DNA of 64,000 nt from the NCBI RefSeq assembly GCF_005502885.1, contig NZ_SCMR01000010.1, positions 62,001-126,000 on the forward strand. The letters run 5' to 3'. The translations under genes and the position numbers were made by a program. This document shows positions 45,000 to 53,967 of the stretch, piece after piece (position 1 is the stretch's first letter; each line of letters begins with the position of its first letter). Origin of the DNA: Microbacterium sp. 2FI. Its GTDB lineage: Bacteria; Actinomycetota; Actinomycetes; Actinomycetales; Microbacteriaceae. The notes below the pieces were generated by a model, which was given only the letters and a program-made list of their open reading frames with translations, ran no database searches and was not told where the DNA came from.

Positions 45000-45028
45000 A
45001 CCGCATGCGAACGCGATGTGAGATCAGC

Positions 45029-45811
45029 TCAGGAGACGCCGAGCCAGGAGCGGTCGGTGAGGATGACGGGGCCGTCGGCCGTGATCGCGACCGTGTGCTC
45101 GGCGTGCGCGCCGCGCGAGCCGTCGACCGAGCGCAGCGTCCAGCCGTCCGGGTCGGTGATCAGCCCGTCGGTGGTCTGCAGGAACCACGGCTCGAGCGCG
45201 ATGACGAGCCCGTCGCGCAGCGGGTAGCCGCGCCCGGCCTTGCCGTCGTTGGGCACGTGCGGGTCGCCGTGCATGATCCGCCCCACGCCATGGCCGCCGA
45301 AGTCGGTGTTGATCGAGTAGCCGTCGGCGTGTGCGATCTCGGCGATCGCGTGCGAGATGTCGCCGATGCGGTTGCCGACGACGGATGCTGCGATCGCGGC
45401 ATCCAGAGCCCGCTCGGTCGTGTCGATCAAGGCGAGGTCCTCGTCGCGGGGCGTGCCGACGACGAACGACACGGCGGAGTCCGCCACCCAGCCGTCGACC
45501 GACACGGCGAAGTCGAGCGAGACGAGGTCGCCGTCACGCAGCGCGTAGTCGAACGGGAGCCCGTGAAGCACGGCGTCGTTGACCGATGTGCAGATGACCT
45601 TGCCGAAGGGGCTCGCCCCGAAGGACGGGTGGTAGTCGATATAGCACGACTCGGCGCCGGCGCGGCGGATCAGATCGTGCGCCCGGCGGTCGATGGCGAG
45701 AAGGTTCGTGCCGACCTTCGTCTCGTCGCGCAGAGTCGCCAGGGTCTCGGCGACGAATCGGCCGGCGGGCTTCATCGCCGCGATCTCGGCGGGCGTGCGC
45801 AGTTCGATCAT
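45029..45811 (-). CDS. map: Methionine aminopeptidase type I
   Basis: Map removes the N-terminal methionine from nascent proteins. The 260-aa protein has the metal-binding pita-bread residues in order: VSLDFAVSVDGWVADSAVSF (Asp pair), GHGVGRIMHGDPHVP (His) and ALEPWFLQ (Glu), with a final acidic ligand near AEHTVAI. ATG 45811 (MIELRTPAEIAAM) has GAGAGGA upstream. It is divergent from the membrane protein gene at 45929. Confidence 0.95.
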   Translation of the reverse strand: MIELRTPAEIAAMKPAGRFVAETLATLRDETKVGTNLLAIDRRAHDLIRRAGAESCYIDYHPSFGASPFGKVICTSVNDAVLHGLPFDYALRDGDLVSLDFAVSVDGWVADSAVSFVVGTPRDEDLALIDTTERALDAAIAASVVGNRIGDISHAIAEIAHADGYSINTDFGGHGVGRIMHGDPHVPNDGKAGRGYPLRDGLVIALEPWFLQTTDGLITDPDGWTLRSVDGSRGAHAEHTVAITADGPVILTDRSWLGVS

Positions 45812-45915
45812 GGGGGTCCTCTCGTCCTCCACCATTGTGACGGACGAGAGGGCGCCCGGCTGGGAGGATCCCCCGCGTCGCGGCGGGAGACGTCCCGCGA
45901 CACGCTTGACGGGCG

Positions 45916-45921
45916 TACCAT
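45916..45921 (+). promoter_or_regulatory. -10 box of the 163-aa membrane protein gene
   Basis: TACCAT lies 7 nt before ATG 45929; leaderless pattern. Confidence 0.4.
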
Positions 45922-45928
45922 CGACCTC

Positions 45929-46420
45929 ATGTGGCTGCGTCGCGCATTCTTCGGCTGGCTGATCCCCGCTGCGTTCCTCTTGCCGCTCTGGCTGCTCGTC
46001 GGCTGGGGCGTGTTCGATGCGGGCGGCTGGGCGTTCGTCTGGGTGATCTTCCTCGCCATCCCCGGCGTCTTCGTCTGGCAGCTGATCCTCACGCTCCTCG
46101 TTCGCGCTCGAGGTACCGTGCGCGCCCACCGGGCGGTGTCGTGGTGGGACGTTCTGGGCTTCACCGTGTGGCACGGACTCGTCATCTCGCTCGGCTTCTT
46201 CGCACGGGCGTGGTGGGCTCCGGTGATGGTGCTGACGATCCTCGTCGGCGTCGGACTCTTCTGGCTGGCGCTGTGGCAGCTGTGGCGCGAGGCGAAGCCG
46301 TCTGTCGCGGTGCTGCGGACGACCGAGGGGTACGCGTACATCCCGCCCACCGAGGCGCGGACCGAATCGGCGCAGCCCGAGGTAATCATCCTGTCCGAGA
46401 AGCAGTCGCCGGGCGCCTGA
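45929..46420 (+). CDS. Small membrane protein of unknown function (163 aa)
   Basis: Four predicted membrane helices between residues about 8 and 120 (for example FFGWLIPAAFLLPLWLLVG and VMVLTILVGVGLFWLAL), then a soluble tail with YAYIPPTEAR. It resembles unnamed actinobacterial proteins sometimes labelled MFS permease, but it is far too short for an MFS carrier. It lies between map and rplS. ATG 45929 follows TACCAT by 7 nt. Function unknown. Confidence 0.75.
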   Translation: MWLRRAFFGWLIPAAFLLPLWLLVGWGVFDAGGWAFVWVIFLAIPGVFVWQLILTLLVRARGTVRAHRAVSWWDVLGFTVWHGLVISLGFFARAWWAPVMVLTILVGVGLFWLALWQLWREAKPSVAVLRTTEGYAYIPPTEARTESAQPEVIILSEKQSPGA

Positions 46421-46426
46421 TCCGTT

Positions 46427-46455
46427 TTGGCAGGGTGCGCCATCCATGGCAGAAT
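46427..46455 (+). promoter_or_regulatory. rplS promoter
   Basis: TTGGCA (46427-46432) and CAGAAT (46450-46455) are 17 nt apart, a good sigma-70-type promoter. A leader of roughly 130 nt follows before rplS. Confidence 0.6.
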
Positions 46456-46594
46456 GGATGTTTGTGCCCTGACAGTCTCTGCCTCAGGGGAGTCCGCCGC
46501 CAGGCCTTTCAGCCGGTGGCCTCGGGCACGCGACTACCTTTTCCTTCCATTCCTTCCCGCGGTCGACCTGTGGCGGCCGCAGAGAGAAACGATC

Positions 46595-46936
46595 ATGCAG
46601 ATCCTCGACTCCGTCGACGCAGCATCGCTGCGCTCCGACATCCCCGCCTTCGCCCCCGGCGACACCGTCAAGGTGCACGTCAACATCACCGAAGGCAACC
46701 GCTCGCGTATCCAGGTGTTCCAGGGCGTCGTCATCGGCCGCTCGGGCGATGGTGTCCGCGAGACCTTCACGGTCCGCAAGATCAGCTTCCAGGTCGGCGT
46801 GGAGCGCACGTTCCCCGTCCACAGCCCGGTGATCGACCACATCGAGGTCGTCACCCGCGGTGACGTCCGCCGCGCCAAGCTCTACTACCTGCGCAACCTC
46901 CGCGGCAAGAAGGCCAAGATCAAGGAGAAGCGCTGA
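46595..46936 (+). CDS. rplS: 50S ribosomal protein L19
   Basis: A 113-aa protein beginning [12 protein letters not shown], with [20 protein letters not shown] and the C-terminal [18 protein letters not shown] typical of L19. L19 sits at the 30S-50S interface. It has its own promoter and is followed by a strong terminator, so it is a single-gene unit. In many genomes it directly follows trmD; here nitrate genes and map intervene. Confidence 0.97.
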   Translation: MQILDSVDAASLRSDIPAFAPGDTVKVHVNITEGNRSRIQVFQGVVIGRSGDGVRETFTVRKISFQVGVERTFPVHSPVIDHIEVVTRGDVRRAKLYYLRNLRGKKAKIKEKR

Positions 46937-46956
46937 CATCAGCGCGGTTCCCGCAA

Positions 46957-46991
46957 CGAGAGCCCCGGACCTTCTTGGTCCGGGGCTCTCG
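46957..46991 (+). terminator. Intrinsic terminator after rplS
   Basis: A perfect 15-bp stem (46957-46971 with 46977-46991) and a TTCTT loop, followed by a pyrimidine-rich CCTTTCTC tract, 20 nt after the rplS stop. Confidence 0.85.
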
Positions 46992-47108
46992 CCTTTCTCG
47001 CTGCAACAGTCACGCGAACCGGCCGGAGCAGGACGACGCGACGTCCGGAGTGTGCGAACCTTGATGCTGGGCCCGCCGATCCACGGTTCGCCCGGTGAAG
47101 GAACCCGA

Positions 47109-47891
47109 ATGACGACGGAGAAGGCCGCCCCCGCGGAGTCGGTGCCGACGCCGGGATCAGGAGACGGCGCCATCATCCACCGCCGCCGTCGCGGGTGGCT
47201 CGCATTCCTGCGCGACGTGCTGGTGATCGTGCTGATCGCGGTGCTGGTCTCGTTCCTCGTGAAGACCTTCCTGGTGCGCTCCTTCTACATCCCGTCGGGG
47301 TCGATGGAAGACACCCTCCACGTCAACGACCGCATCCTCGTCGACGAGATCACGCCGCGATTCGGCGACTACGAGCGCGGCGACATCGTCGTCTTCCGTG
47401 ATCCCGGCGGCTGGCTGCCGCCGACGGTCGCGCCTGAGCGCCCGCCGATCGTGGAAGGTGTCGACTGGTTCCTCTCCCTCGTCGGGCTCTCGGCTCCCGA
47501 CAGCGACGATCACCTCGTCAAGCGCATCATCGGACTGCCCGGCGATCACGTGGTGTGCTGCAATGCGATCGGCCAGCTCACCGTGAACGGTGTGCCCGTC
47601 GACGAGACGTCGTACGTGAAGCTGCCTTCCGGCGAGACCTCGGTCTCGGCCGACGCGTTCGACGTCTTCGTGCCCGACGAGAGTCTGTGGGTGCTCGGCG
47701 ACAACCGCTACCGGTCGAAGGACTCGCGCTACAACCAGGATCAGCCCGGCGAAGGGTTCGTCCCGGTCGAGAACGTCGTGGGACGTGCCTTCCTGGTGAC
47801 GTGGCCGCTCGATCGATTCGGCCTGCTCGACTTCCACCACGAGGTGTTCGCCGGCGTTCCCGACCCTGTCGAGGCGGACGTCGCACCGTGA
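47109..47891 (+). CDS. lepB: Signal peptidase I
   Basis: LepB cleaves signal peptides of exported proteins at the outer face of the membrane. The 260-aa protein has one N-terminal membrane helix (DVLVIVLIAVLVSFLVKTFL), the catalytic Ser in IPSGSM near residue 65, the catalytic Lys in HLVKRIIGLPGD near 137, and GDNRYRSKDSR. ATG 47109 has GAAGGAA upstream. rnhB starts inside its stop codon (GTGA). Confidence 0.95.
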   Translation: MTTEKAAPAESVPTPGSGDGAIIHRRRRGWLAFLRDVLVIVLIAVLVSFLVKTFLVRSFYIPSGSMEDTLHVNDRILVDEITPRFGDYERGDIVVFRDPGGWLPPTVAPERPPIVEGVDWFLSLVGLSAPDSDDHLVKRIIGLPGDHVVCCNAIGQLTVNGVPVDETSYVKLPSGETSVSADAFDVFVPDESLWVLGDNRYRSKDSRYNQDQPGEGFVPVENVVGRAFLVTWPLDRFGLLDFHHEVFAGVPDPVEADVAP

Positions 47892-48547
47892 CGGTGATCG
47901 AGCCGAAGCTGACACTGGAGCGACGCCTCCTGCGTGAGCATCCGCTCGTCATCGCGTGCGATGAGGTGGGCCGCGGAGCGCTGGCGGGACCCGTCGCCGT
48001 CGGCGCCGCGGTCATCGACGCCCCCCGTGCGCGCAAGCGGATTCCCTCGGGGCTGCGCGACTCGAAGCTCGTTCCCGAGCCGAAGCGCGTCGACGTGGCC
48101 GCACGGGCAGCGGCGTGGGTCTCGGCGAGTGCCGTCGGGTGGGCCAGCGCCGCCGAGATCGACGAGATCGGCATCATGCGCGCACTCGGCCTTGCGACGA
48201 TCCGCGCCCTCGCGGATCTCCGCGCGCACGGCGTCGTCCCCGAAGAGGCGATCGTCCTCCTCGACGGCAACTACGACTACATCACGGCCGCAGGGGCGAC
48301 CGGGCTGCGCGTACAGCCCGTGATCAAGGCCGATCGCGATTGCGCGTCCGCCGCGGCGGCATCCGTCATCGCCAAGGTCGCGCGAGACCGACTGATGACC
48401 GGGCTCCACGACGAACTGCCCGCCTACGAGTGGGCTCGCAACAAGGGGTACGCGAGTCCCGATCACCGCGCCGCGATCCGCGCCTACGGCATCAGCGCAC
48501 ATCACCGAGCGTCGTGGTCGATCGCCGACGCTCCGACGCTCTTCTGA
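47888..48547 (+). CDS. rnhB: Ribonuclease HII
   Basis: RNase HII removes ribonucleotides from DNA and RNA-DNA hybrids. The 219-aa protein has the catalytic start IACDEVGRGALAGPV, the acidic residue in LLDGNYDYI and the KADRDCASAAAASVIAKV block. GTG 47888 overlaps the lepB stop by 4 nt, so the two are translated together. DUF2469 follows, the usual actinobacterial order. Confidence 0.95.
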   Translation: MTVIEPKLTLERRLLREHPLVIACDEVGRGALAGPVAVGAAVIDAPRARKRIPSGLRDSKLVPEPKRVDVAARAAAWVSASAVGWASAAEIDEIGIMRALGLATIRALADLRAHGVVPEEAIVLLDGNYDYITAAGATGLRVQPVIKADRDCASAAAASVIAKVARDRLMTGLHDELPAYEWARNKGYASPDHRAAIRAYGISAHHRASWSIADAPTLF

Positions 48548-48600
48548 AGGTGCTTCGCTCTCGGGGCGCATGAGCGGCACCGAGCGCGCCACCGCGACTC

Positions 48601-48606
48601 TAGGAT
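48601..48606 (+). promoter_or_regulatory. -10 box of the DUF2469 gene
   Basis: TAGGAT lies 9 nt before ATG 48616. Confidence 0.45.
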
Positions 48607-48615
48607 GGATTCACC

Positions 48616-48939
48616 ATGGATGACGAAGTCTTCGAGGACTACGACCGTGAGCTCGAGCTCGCGCTGTACCGCGAGTATCGCGATGTCGTCTCGCAGTTCC
48701 AGTACGTGATCGAGACCGAGCGGCGGTTCTACCTCGCCAATGAAGTGAACGTCGTGCGCCGGGACACCGAGCACGACTTCTACTTCGAGATCTCGATGAC
48801 CGATGTGTGGGTGTGGGACATCTACCGCGCGGACCGGTTCGTGAAGGCGGTGCGTGTCCTGACGTTCAAGGACGTCAACGTCGAGGAGTTGCAGCGACGC
48901 GATTTCCACCTTCCTGAGGAGCTCTCGCTCGACACGTGA
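48616..48939 (+). CDS. DUF2469-family protein
   Basis: A 107-aa acidic protein beginning MDDEVFEDYDRELELALYREY, the signature of DUF2469, a family nearly confined to actinobacteria and found between rnhB and yraN. Aromatic, no membrane segment. Function is unknown; conservation and the fixed neighbourhood suggest a basic role. Confidence 0.9.
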   Translation: MDDEVFEDYDRELELALYREYRDVVSQFQYVIETERRFYLANEVNVVRRDTEHDFYFEISMTDVWVWDIYRADRFVKAVRVLTFKDVNVEELQRRDFHLPEELSLDT

Positions 48940-49049
48940 CGCTCGCGCGTCCTTTCGTCGCCTCCTCCCCAGAACGGGTTTCCGGCGAAGTCATCCACGG
49001 GTGACGCATTCGCGGCTGCGGCCGTACCGCTTCGCGCCACGATCGCTTC

Positions 49050-49418
49050 ATGGCACACAAGGATGCGTTCGGGCGTGACGGCGAGAACCGCGCGGCAAGC
49101 TATCTCGAATCGCGAGGCTACGAGGTTCTCGATCGGAATTGGCGATCTCGCGACGGTGAAATCGATCTCGTGGTCGCCGACGACCGCAACGTCGTCGTCG
49201 TGGAGGTCAAGACACGGCGCGGCGTCGGATTCGGTCACCCGTTCGAGGCGATAGACGCGCGCAAGCGAGCGCGACTGTGGCGCCTATCGGTTGCGTGGGC
49301 GGCGTGCCACCGCGAACTCGTCCAAGGACGACGGATGCGCATCGACGCGATCGGCATCATCGGCGCCGATCCGTCATCGGCGAGCCTCGAGCACATCCAA
49401 GACGTGGAGGTGCCGTGA
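49050..49418 (+). CDS. YraN/UPF0102-family endonuclease-like protein
   Basis: A 122-aa protein of the YraN family, with a restriction-endonuclease-like fold: GENRAASYLESRGYEVLDRN, then WRSRDGEIDLVV and VVVEVKTRRG give the D-ExK core. Role unknown, but the gene neighbours comM and dprA in many bacteria, which suggests DNA uptake or recombination. comM starts inside its stop codon. Confidence 0.9.
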   Translation: MAHKDAFGRDGENRAASYLESRGYEVLDRNWRSRDGEIDLVVADDRNVVVVEVKTRRGVGFGHPFEAIDARKRARLWRLSVAWAACHRELVQGRRMRIDAIGIIGADPSSASLEHIQDVEVP

Positions 49419-50941
49419 GCGTTCCGCGCACGTGGTCGGTCGCCCTGGTGGGGGCGCAGGGCGAATTGGTCGAGGTCGAGGCAGATCTGTCGAATCAGAC
49501 GCCGGACTTCCGGATCATCGGACTTCCCGACAAGGCGCTTGCCGAGGCGGGCCAGCGGGTGCGCAACGCGTGCGGAAACAGCGCCCTGGCGCTGCCGCGC
49601 CGACGACTGACTGTCAACCTGTCGCCGGCGAGCCTGCCGAAGCAGGGCTCGGGATTCGACGTCGCGATCGCGATCGCCGCGGTGGCGACGGAGTCGCGAT
49701 TGGATGCCGCATCGCTCGCCTCGACCGTGCATCTCGGCGAACTGGGGCTCGACGGCCGGCTGCGACCGGTGCCGGGAGTGCTTCCGGCTGTGTTGGCTGC
49801 CGTCCAAGGCGGGATGCGGCGCGTCGTGGTTCCGTGGGCCAACCGCGAGGAGGCGGCGCTCGTCGAGGGCGTCGAGGTCTTCGGGGCAGTGAACCTCGCA
49901 CAGGTTGCGGCATGGCATGGTGCCGCGGTGGAGGTGCGCGACGAGGAACCCGTCACGCTGGCGGACGACGATTCCGCCCCGGCAGAGACGCTCGACCTCG
50001 CCGACGTGATCGGCCAGCGCGACGCGGTCGACGCTCTCGTCACGGCGGCCGCCGGCGGTCATCACCTGCTGATGTGCGGTCCACCGGGGGCGGGCAAGAC
50101 GATGCTGGCGCGGCGGCTGCCGGGGATCCTGCCGTCGCTCGATGACCGCGCGGCGCTCGTGGCAGCGTCGATCCGGAGCCTGTCGGGGACGCGTGTGGCT
50201 GAGCTCTCACGCACGCCGCCGTTCGAGGCTCCGCATCACAGTGCGAGCGTCGCGTCGCTCGTCGGCGGGGGATCACGGGCAGTGCGGCCCGGCGCGATCG
50301 CCCGGGCCACCGAGGGGGTCCTCTTCCTCGATGAGGCGGGGGAGTTCCCGGCCAGCGCGCTCGATGCGCTGCGCCAGCCGCTCGAGTCGGGAGCGATCAC
50401 GATCCATCGGGCCGGCTTCAGCGCCGAGTTTCCCGCCCGGTTCCAGCTCGTGCTGGCGACCAACCCCTGTCCGTGCGGAGACTTCGGCATCCGCGGTGGG
50501 ACGTGCACATGCGTGCCGGCCGCCATCCGGCGTTACCAGTCGCGACTGTCGGGTCCGCTGCTGGACCGCATGGACATCGAGCTGAGTCTCGCGCGCGTCT
50601 CGGTCGCCCAGCGCGGACCGGGCGCCGCGGGGCTCAGCACCGCCGAGGCGCGCGAGCGTGTCGCCGACGCCCGCGGACGTGCTTCACGGCGTCTCGCCGA
50701 GACCCCGTGGCGCCTGAACGCCGCTGTTCCCGGCACGTGGCTTCGCGAAGGACCGGCGGCTCCACCACCTGCCGTGCGCCGCCCGCTCGACGCAGCCCTG
50801 CATCGCGGCTCGCTCACCCTGCGCGGCTATGACCGCGTGTTGCGGGTCGCGTGGTCTCTGGCAGACCTCGACGGCTCCTCCCAGTTGGGCGTCGACCATG
50901 TCGGGCGCGCGCTCTATCTCAAGAAGGGGATCGCCGCATGA
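49415..50941 (+). CDS. comM: ComM/YifB-family Mg-chelatase-like AAA ATPase
   Basis: A 508-aa hexameric helicase family that promotes branch migration in natural transformation (shown for ComM in other bacteria). It has an N-terminal Lon-like domain, Walker A CGPPGAGKTMLARRLPGILP near 222, Walker B EGVLFLDEAGEFP, and a zinc-binding-like NPCPCGDFG with CTC. GTG 49415 overlaps the yraN stop; dprA overlaps its stop. The set forms a coupled trio. Confidence 0.93.
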   Translation: MSVPRTWSVALVGAQGELVEVEADLSNQTPDFRIIGLPDKALAEAGQRVRNACGNSALALPRRRLTVNLSPASLPKQGSGFDVAIAIAAVATESRLDAASLASTVHLGELGLDGRLRPVPGVLPAVLAAVQGGMRRVVVPWANREEAALVEGVEVFGAVNLAQVAAWHGAAVEVRDEEPVTLADDDSAPAETLDLADVIGQRDAVDALVTAAAGGHHLLMCGPPGAGKTMLARRLPGILPSLDDRAALVAASIRSLSGTRVAELSRTPPFEAPHHSASVASLVGGGSRAVRPGAIARATEGVLFLDEAGEFPASALDALRQPLESGAITIHRAGFSAEFPARFQLVLATNPCPCGDFGIRGGTCTCVPAAIRRYQSRLSGPLLDRMDIELSLARVSVAQRGPGAAGLSTAEARERVADARGRASRRLAETPWRLNAAVPGTWLREGPAAPPPAVRRPLDAALHRGSLTLRGYDRVLRVAWSLADLDGSSQLGVDHVGRALYLKKGIAA

Positions 50942-52137
50942 TCCGCCCGACCCTCGACGCCCAGGGTTCCCGCGCGGCGCTCGGTGCGCATGCTCCCGAG
51001 GACGCCGACGACGTCGACGTCCTCACTCGCTACGCGACCGCGGTGTGGAGCCACCTCACCGAGCCCGGCGACGGTGCTGCAGGGCGGCTGATCGCCGTGC
51101 ACGGCGTGACAGGCGCCTTGCACGCGGTGCTGGCCGGCGGTGCGGCTGTGGAGGGACTCTCGCGGCAGGAGCTGGCCGCCGGCCGCAAGCGCTGGCTCCC
51201 GCGTGCGGACGCACCGGCGATCGAGCACGCCCTCCGCGTCGCCACGCGCGCCGGGGCGCGGCTACTGGTGCGTGGTGATGCGGAGTGGCCCCACCAGCTC
51301 GACGATCTCGCCGAGCATGCGCCGATCGCGCTGTGGGTGCGCGGGCGCGTCGAGCTACTCGCACGCCTGCAGCCGTCGGTGGCGGTGGTCGGGGCGCGGG
51401 CTGCGACGTCGTACGGCGATCACGTCGCCGCGGACCTGGCCGCAGATCTCGCAGGGAGCGGCATTGCCGTGGTCTCCGGCGCGGCCTACGGCATCGACGG
51501 CGCCGCGCATCGTGCGGCCCTCGCCGTCGGCGGTGACACCGTCGCCCTCGTCGCAGGCGGCGTCGACCGCGCGTATCCGGCAGGGCACACCGACCTGATC
51601 GGTCGTATCGCCGCCCGCGGAGCGCTCGTGGGCGAGGTGCCGTGCGGCTCCGCGCCGACGAAGTGGCGCTTCCTGCAGCGCAATCGCCTGATCGCCGCGC
51701 TCACGAACGCCACGGTCGTCGTCGAGGCGGGCTGGCGCAGCGGCTCCCTCAATACCGCCAGCCACGCCGCGACGCTGGGGCGTGGTCTCGGGGCCGTTCC
51801 CGGGCCCGTGACGTCGGCGGCGTCGGCGGGGACCCATCGTCTTCTGCGTGAGTACGGCGCGGAGTGCATCACGAGCGGGGCAGACGTGCGCGAGATGCTC
51901 GGACTCCAGGCGTCAGGCACTCCGACCCGACACGACGGCAGACCCCGCACCGACGACGCGGCGCGGGTGCGCGACGCCCTAGGCGCTCGAGCATGGCGCA
52001 GCACCGACGACGTTGCGCGGCGGGCCGGGATCGCCCGCGCCGATGTCGAGGCGATTCTCGGCATTCTCCAGCTCGCGGGCGATGCGGAGCGGGGCGCAGA
52101 CGGGTGGCGGCGCGGCGGACTCTTCTCGGCCGTATGA
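50938..52137 (+). CDS. dprA: DNA-processing protein DprA
   Basis: DprA loads RecA onto incoming single-stranded DNA during transformation. The 399-aa protein has an N-terminal region of about 140 residues, a Rossmann-like core (VAVVGARAATSYGDHVAADL, VVSGAAYGIDGAAHRAAL, NRLIAALTNATVVVEAG) and a C-terminal winged helix (about 330-395). ATG 50938 overlaps the comM stop (ATGA). Other competence genes are not in the window, so transformability cannot be inferred. Confidence 0.95.
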   Translation: MIRPTLDAQGSRAALGAHAPEDADDVDVLTRYATAVWSHLTEPGDGAAGRLIAVHGVTGALHAVLAGGAAVEGLSRQELAAGRKRWLPRADAPAIEHALRVATRAGARLLVRGDAEWPHQLDDLAEHAPIALWVRGRVELLARLQPSVAVVGARAATSYGDHVAADLAADLAGSGIAVVSGAAYGIDGAAHRAALAVGGDTVALVAGGVDRAYPAGHTDLIGRIAARGALVGEVPCGSAPTKWRFLQRNRLIAALTNATVVVEAGWRSGSLNTASHAATLGRGLGAVPGPVTSAASAGTHRLLREYGAECITSGADVREMLGLQASGTPTRHDGRPRTDDAARVRDALGARAWRSTDDVARRAGIARADVEAILGILQLAGDAERGADGWRRGGLFSAV

Positions 52138-52200
52138 CGGATTCCGTCCATCCCGGGGCGGGAACCCCGCCACAGCTGCGGCGCGCGCCATGCTGGTCGG

Positions 52201-53118
52201 GTGCGGATCGACGAAGCGGCGGATGCCTATGCGACACACCTCGCGCGGGTGCGTCGGCTGTCGCCCGCGACCGTCCGCGCCTATCGGTCGGATCTCGCCG
52301 ATCTCTCCGCCAGTGCGGAAGCCGTCTCACTCGAGGGGATCGGCCTCGAAGAGCTGCGCGAGTGGCTCTGGCAGGCGACCCGCCGGGGTGACGCGCGGTC
52401 GACGATCGCCCGACGCACGGCGGCGGCACGAGGCTTCTTCTCGTGGGCCCACGAACACGGCATGATCGGCGAGGATCCCGGCATCCGCCTCGTCGCTCCC
52501 AAGCGCGGTCGGACACTCCCGCGGGTGGCGACTGCGCCGATCCTCGCACGCGTTCTGGACGAGATGTCCGCCGCAGCCGCCGAGGGTGACCCGATCGCTC
52601 TGCGCGACCACGCTCTGCTGGAGACCCTCTATGGATCGGCCGTTCGCGTCTCCGAGGTTTGCGGACTCGACCTCTCCGATCTCGATCTCGACCGTCGGAC
52701 GGCCCGTGTGCTCGGAAAGGGTTCGAAGGAGCGAGTCGTCCCGTTCGGCGCGCCCGCCGTGCGAGCGCTCGATGCGTATCTCGTGCGCGGGCGTCCGGTG
52801 CTGCGCTCCCGGGCGGACCCTTCGCGGAGCGAGCGGTCCGCGACGAACGCGGTGTTCCTCGGCGTCCGAGGCGGGCGGATGGGTGCCCGCTCCGCGTACG
52901 ATGTCGTCGCGAACGTGCTCCGACCGGAGTTGGGGGGCGCGGCCGGCCCTCACGCACTGCGCCACTCGGCGGCGACGCACCTCCTCGACGGCGGTGCGGA
53001 TCTTCGCGCGGTTCAGGAGATCCTCGGGCACGCGAGCCTCGGCACCACGCAGATCTACACGCACGTCTCGAGCGAGCGTCTCGCGGCGACGTATCGTCTG
53101 GCACACCCGCGGGCGTAG
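52201..53118 (+). CDS. xerC: Tyrosine recombinase XerC
   Basis: XerC with XerD resolves chromosome dimers at dif. The 305-aa protein has an N-terminal SAM-like domain (ATHLARVRRLSPATVRAYRS) and the catalytic set: Arg in YGSAVRVSEVCGLD, Lys in GKGSKERVVP, HALRH, and the nucleophile Tyr in TTQIYTHV. It is the standard housekeeping form downstream of dprA, not an integrase: no att-like repeats or mobile genes lie nearby. Start is GTG 52201. Confidence 0.93.
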   Translation: MRIDEAADAYATHLARVRRLSPATVRAYRSDLADLSASAEAVSLEGIGLEELREWLWQATRRGDARSTIARRTAAARGFFSWAHEHGMIGEDPGIRLVAPKRGRTLPRVATAPILARVLDEMSAAAAEGDPIALRDHALLETLYGSAVRVSEVCGLDLSDLDLDRRTARVLGKGSKERVVPFGAPAVRALDAYLVRGRPVLRSRADPSRSERSATNAVFLGVRGGRMGARSAYDVVANVLRPELGGAAGPHALRHSAATHLLDGGADLRAVQEILGHASLGTTQIYTHVSSERLAATYRLAHPRA

Positions 53119-53141
53119 GCGGCCCGGACTGGCCGCCGGGC

Positions 53142-53660
53142 TCAGCAGCAGGGGAGCAGGATCGCGCGCGGGACACCGCCGAGCAGCATGAGGGGGTTGA
53201 CGTACTCGCCGTGCAGCCGCACTCCGAAGTGCAGCGTGCCGGGCGGTGCATGCCCGCCGAGAGACAGCGTGCCGACGATCGCGCTGCGGCCGACCGCGGT
53301 GCCGGGTGCGAGATCAGGGGCGACGGGCTCGAGCGTCGTCACCCATCCGTCGCCGTGGTCGATGGTCACGACGCCCCGACCGGCCACCTGGCCGGCGAAG
53401 GCGACGACTCCTGCCGCCGGCGCCCGCACCGCGTCGCTTCCGATGGCGCGGAGGTCGATGCCTCGGTGGCCGGCGCCGTAGCGGTGCGGGGGAGCGACGA
53501 AGGGAGCGTCCAGCCGCGCGTCGTCGAGCGGCCAGATCCAATCCGAGTGGGAGCCCAGGTCGCCGGCCGTCGCGTCGGCACGGGCGACGGCCGGCACCTC
53601 CGCCGATCCCACCACGATCGCGATCAGGGCCATCGCCGCGAGGACCCTGGACACCGTCAT
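53142..53660 (-). CDS. Secreted M23/LytM-like protein with an incomplete active site
   Basis: A 172-aa protein with an N-terminal signal sequence (VLAAMALIAIVVGSAEVPAVA) and a LytM/M23 domain. The zinc pair HRGID and the later LHFGV are visible. In active LytM the last motif is HxH; here the first His is Thr (TLH), so the catalytic His is missing and the protein may bind or regulate rather than cut peptidoglycan. ATG 53660 is chosen. It lies between xerC and rpsB, convergent with xerC. Confidence 0.82.
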   Translation of the reverse strand: MTVSRVLAAMALIAIVVGSAEVPAVARADATAGDLGSHSDWIWPLDDARLDAPFVAPPHRYGAGHRGIDLRAIGSDAVRAPAAGVVAFAGQVAGRGVVTIDHGDGWVTTLEPVAPDLAPGTAVGRSAIVGTLSLGGHAPPGTLHFGVRLHGEYVNPLMLLGGVPRAILLPCC

Positions 53661-53759
53661 CACCTGATCGTCGCGCGTTCTCGCGTCGGAGCCCGCGTCC
53701 TGGGCGCATCGGTGGAGAGCGAGCCGTTCTCGTCGGGCTGGGGAGGAGACGTGCCCTGA

Positions 53760-53967
53760 TACACTGGGACCCGCACCTCGCTCGTCGGGGTGACTCCGCG
53801 TGCCCAGTGCGCGGCGGTGGTCCGCAGGACCCCGCCGCGCGGCATCCACTCCCAACGGTCCCACAGAACTTCTGTGGGCGGGCGTGCGCCGGGCACCAGG
53901 CTCGTCGGCCATCCGCCGACGCGAACAACCGAAAGCGGCGCGAGAGCGCCAGAACAGGAGAACGGCC
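53760..53967 (+). promoter_or_regulatory. rpsB promoter and 5' leader
   Basis: TACACT (53760-53765) is a likely -10. The leader of about 195 nt contains a perfect 7-bp stem CCCACAG/CTGTGGG (53860-53866 with 53872-53878, loop AACTT). Long structured leaders of rpsB carry autoregulation by S2 in some bacteria; nothing here proves it. AGGAGAA at 53957-53962 is the rpsB ribosome site. Confidence 0.4.

Noticed and set aside
41889..45227. A 1112-codon plus-strand frame opposite nirB and nirD
   Set aside because: It is antisense to nirB/nirD, whose cofactor motifs are intact; no domain in the frame.
52201..53118. xerC as the integrase of a mobile element
   Set aside because: It lies in the conserved yraN-comM-dprA-xerC order, with no direct repeats, tRNA target or mobile genes nearby.
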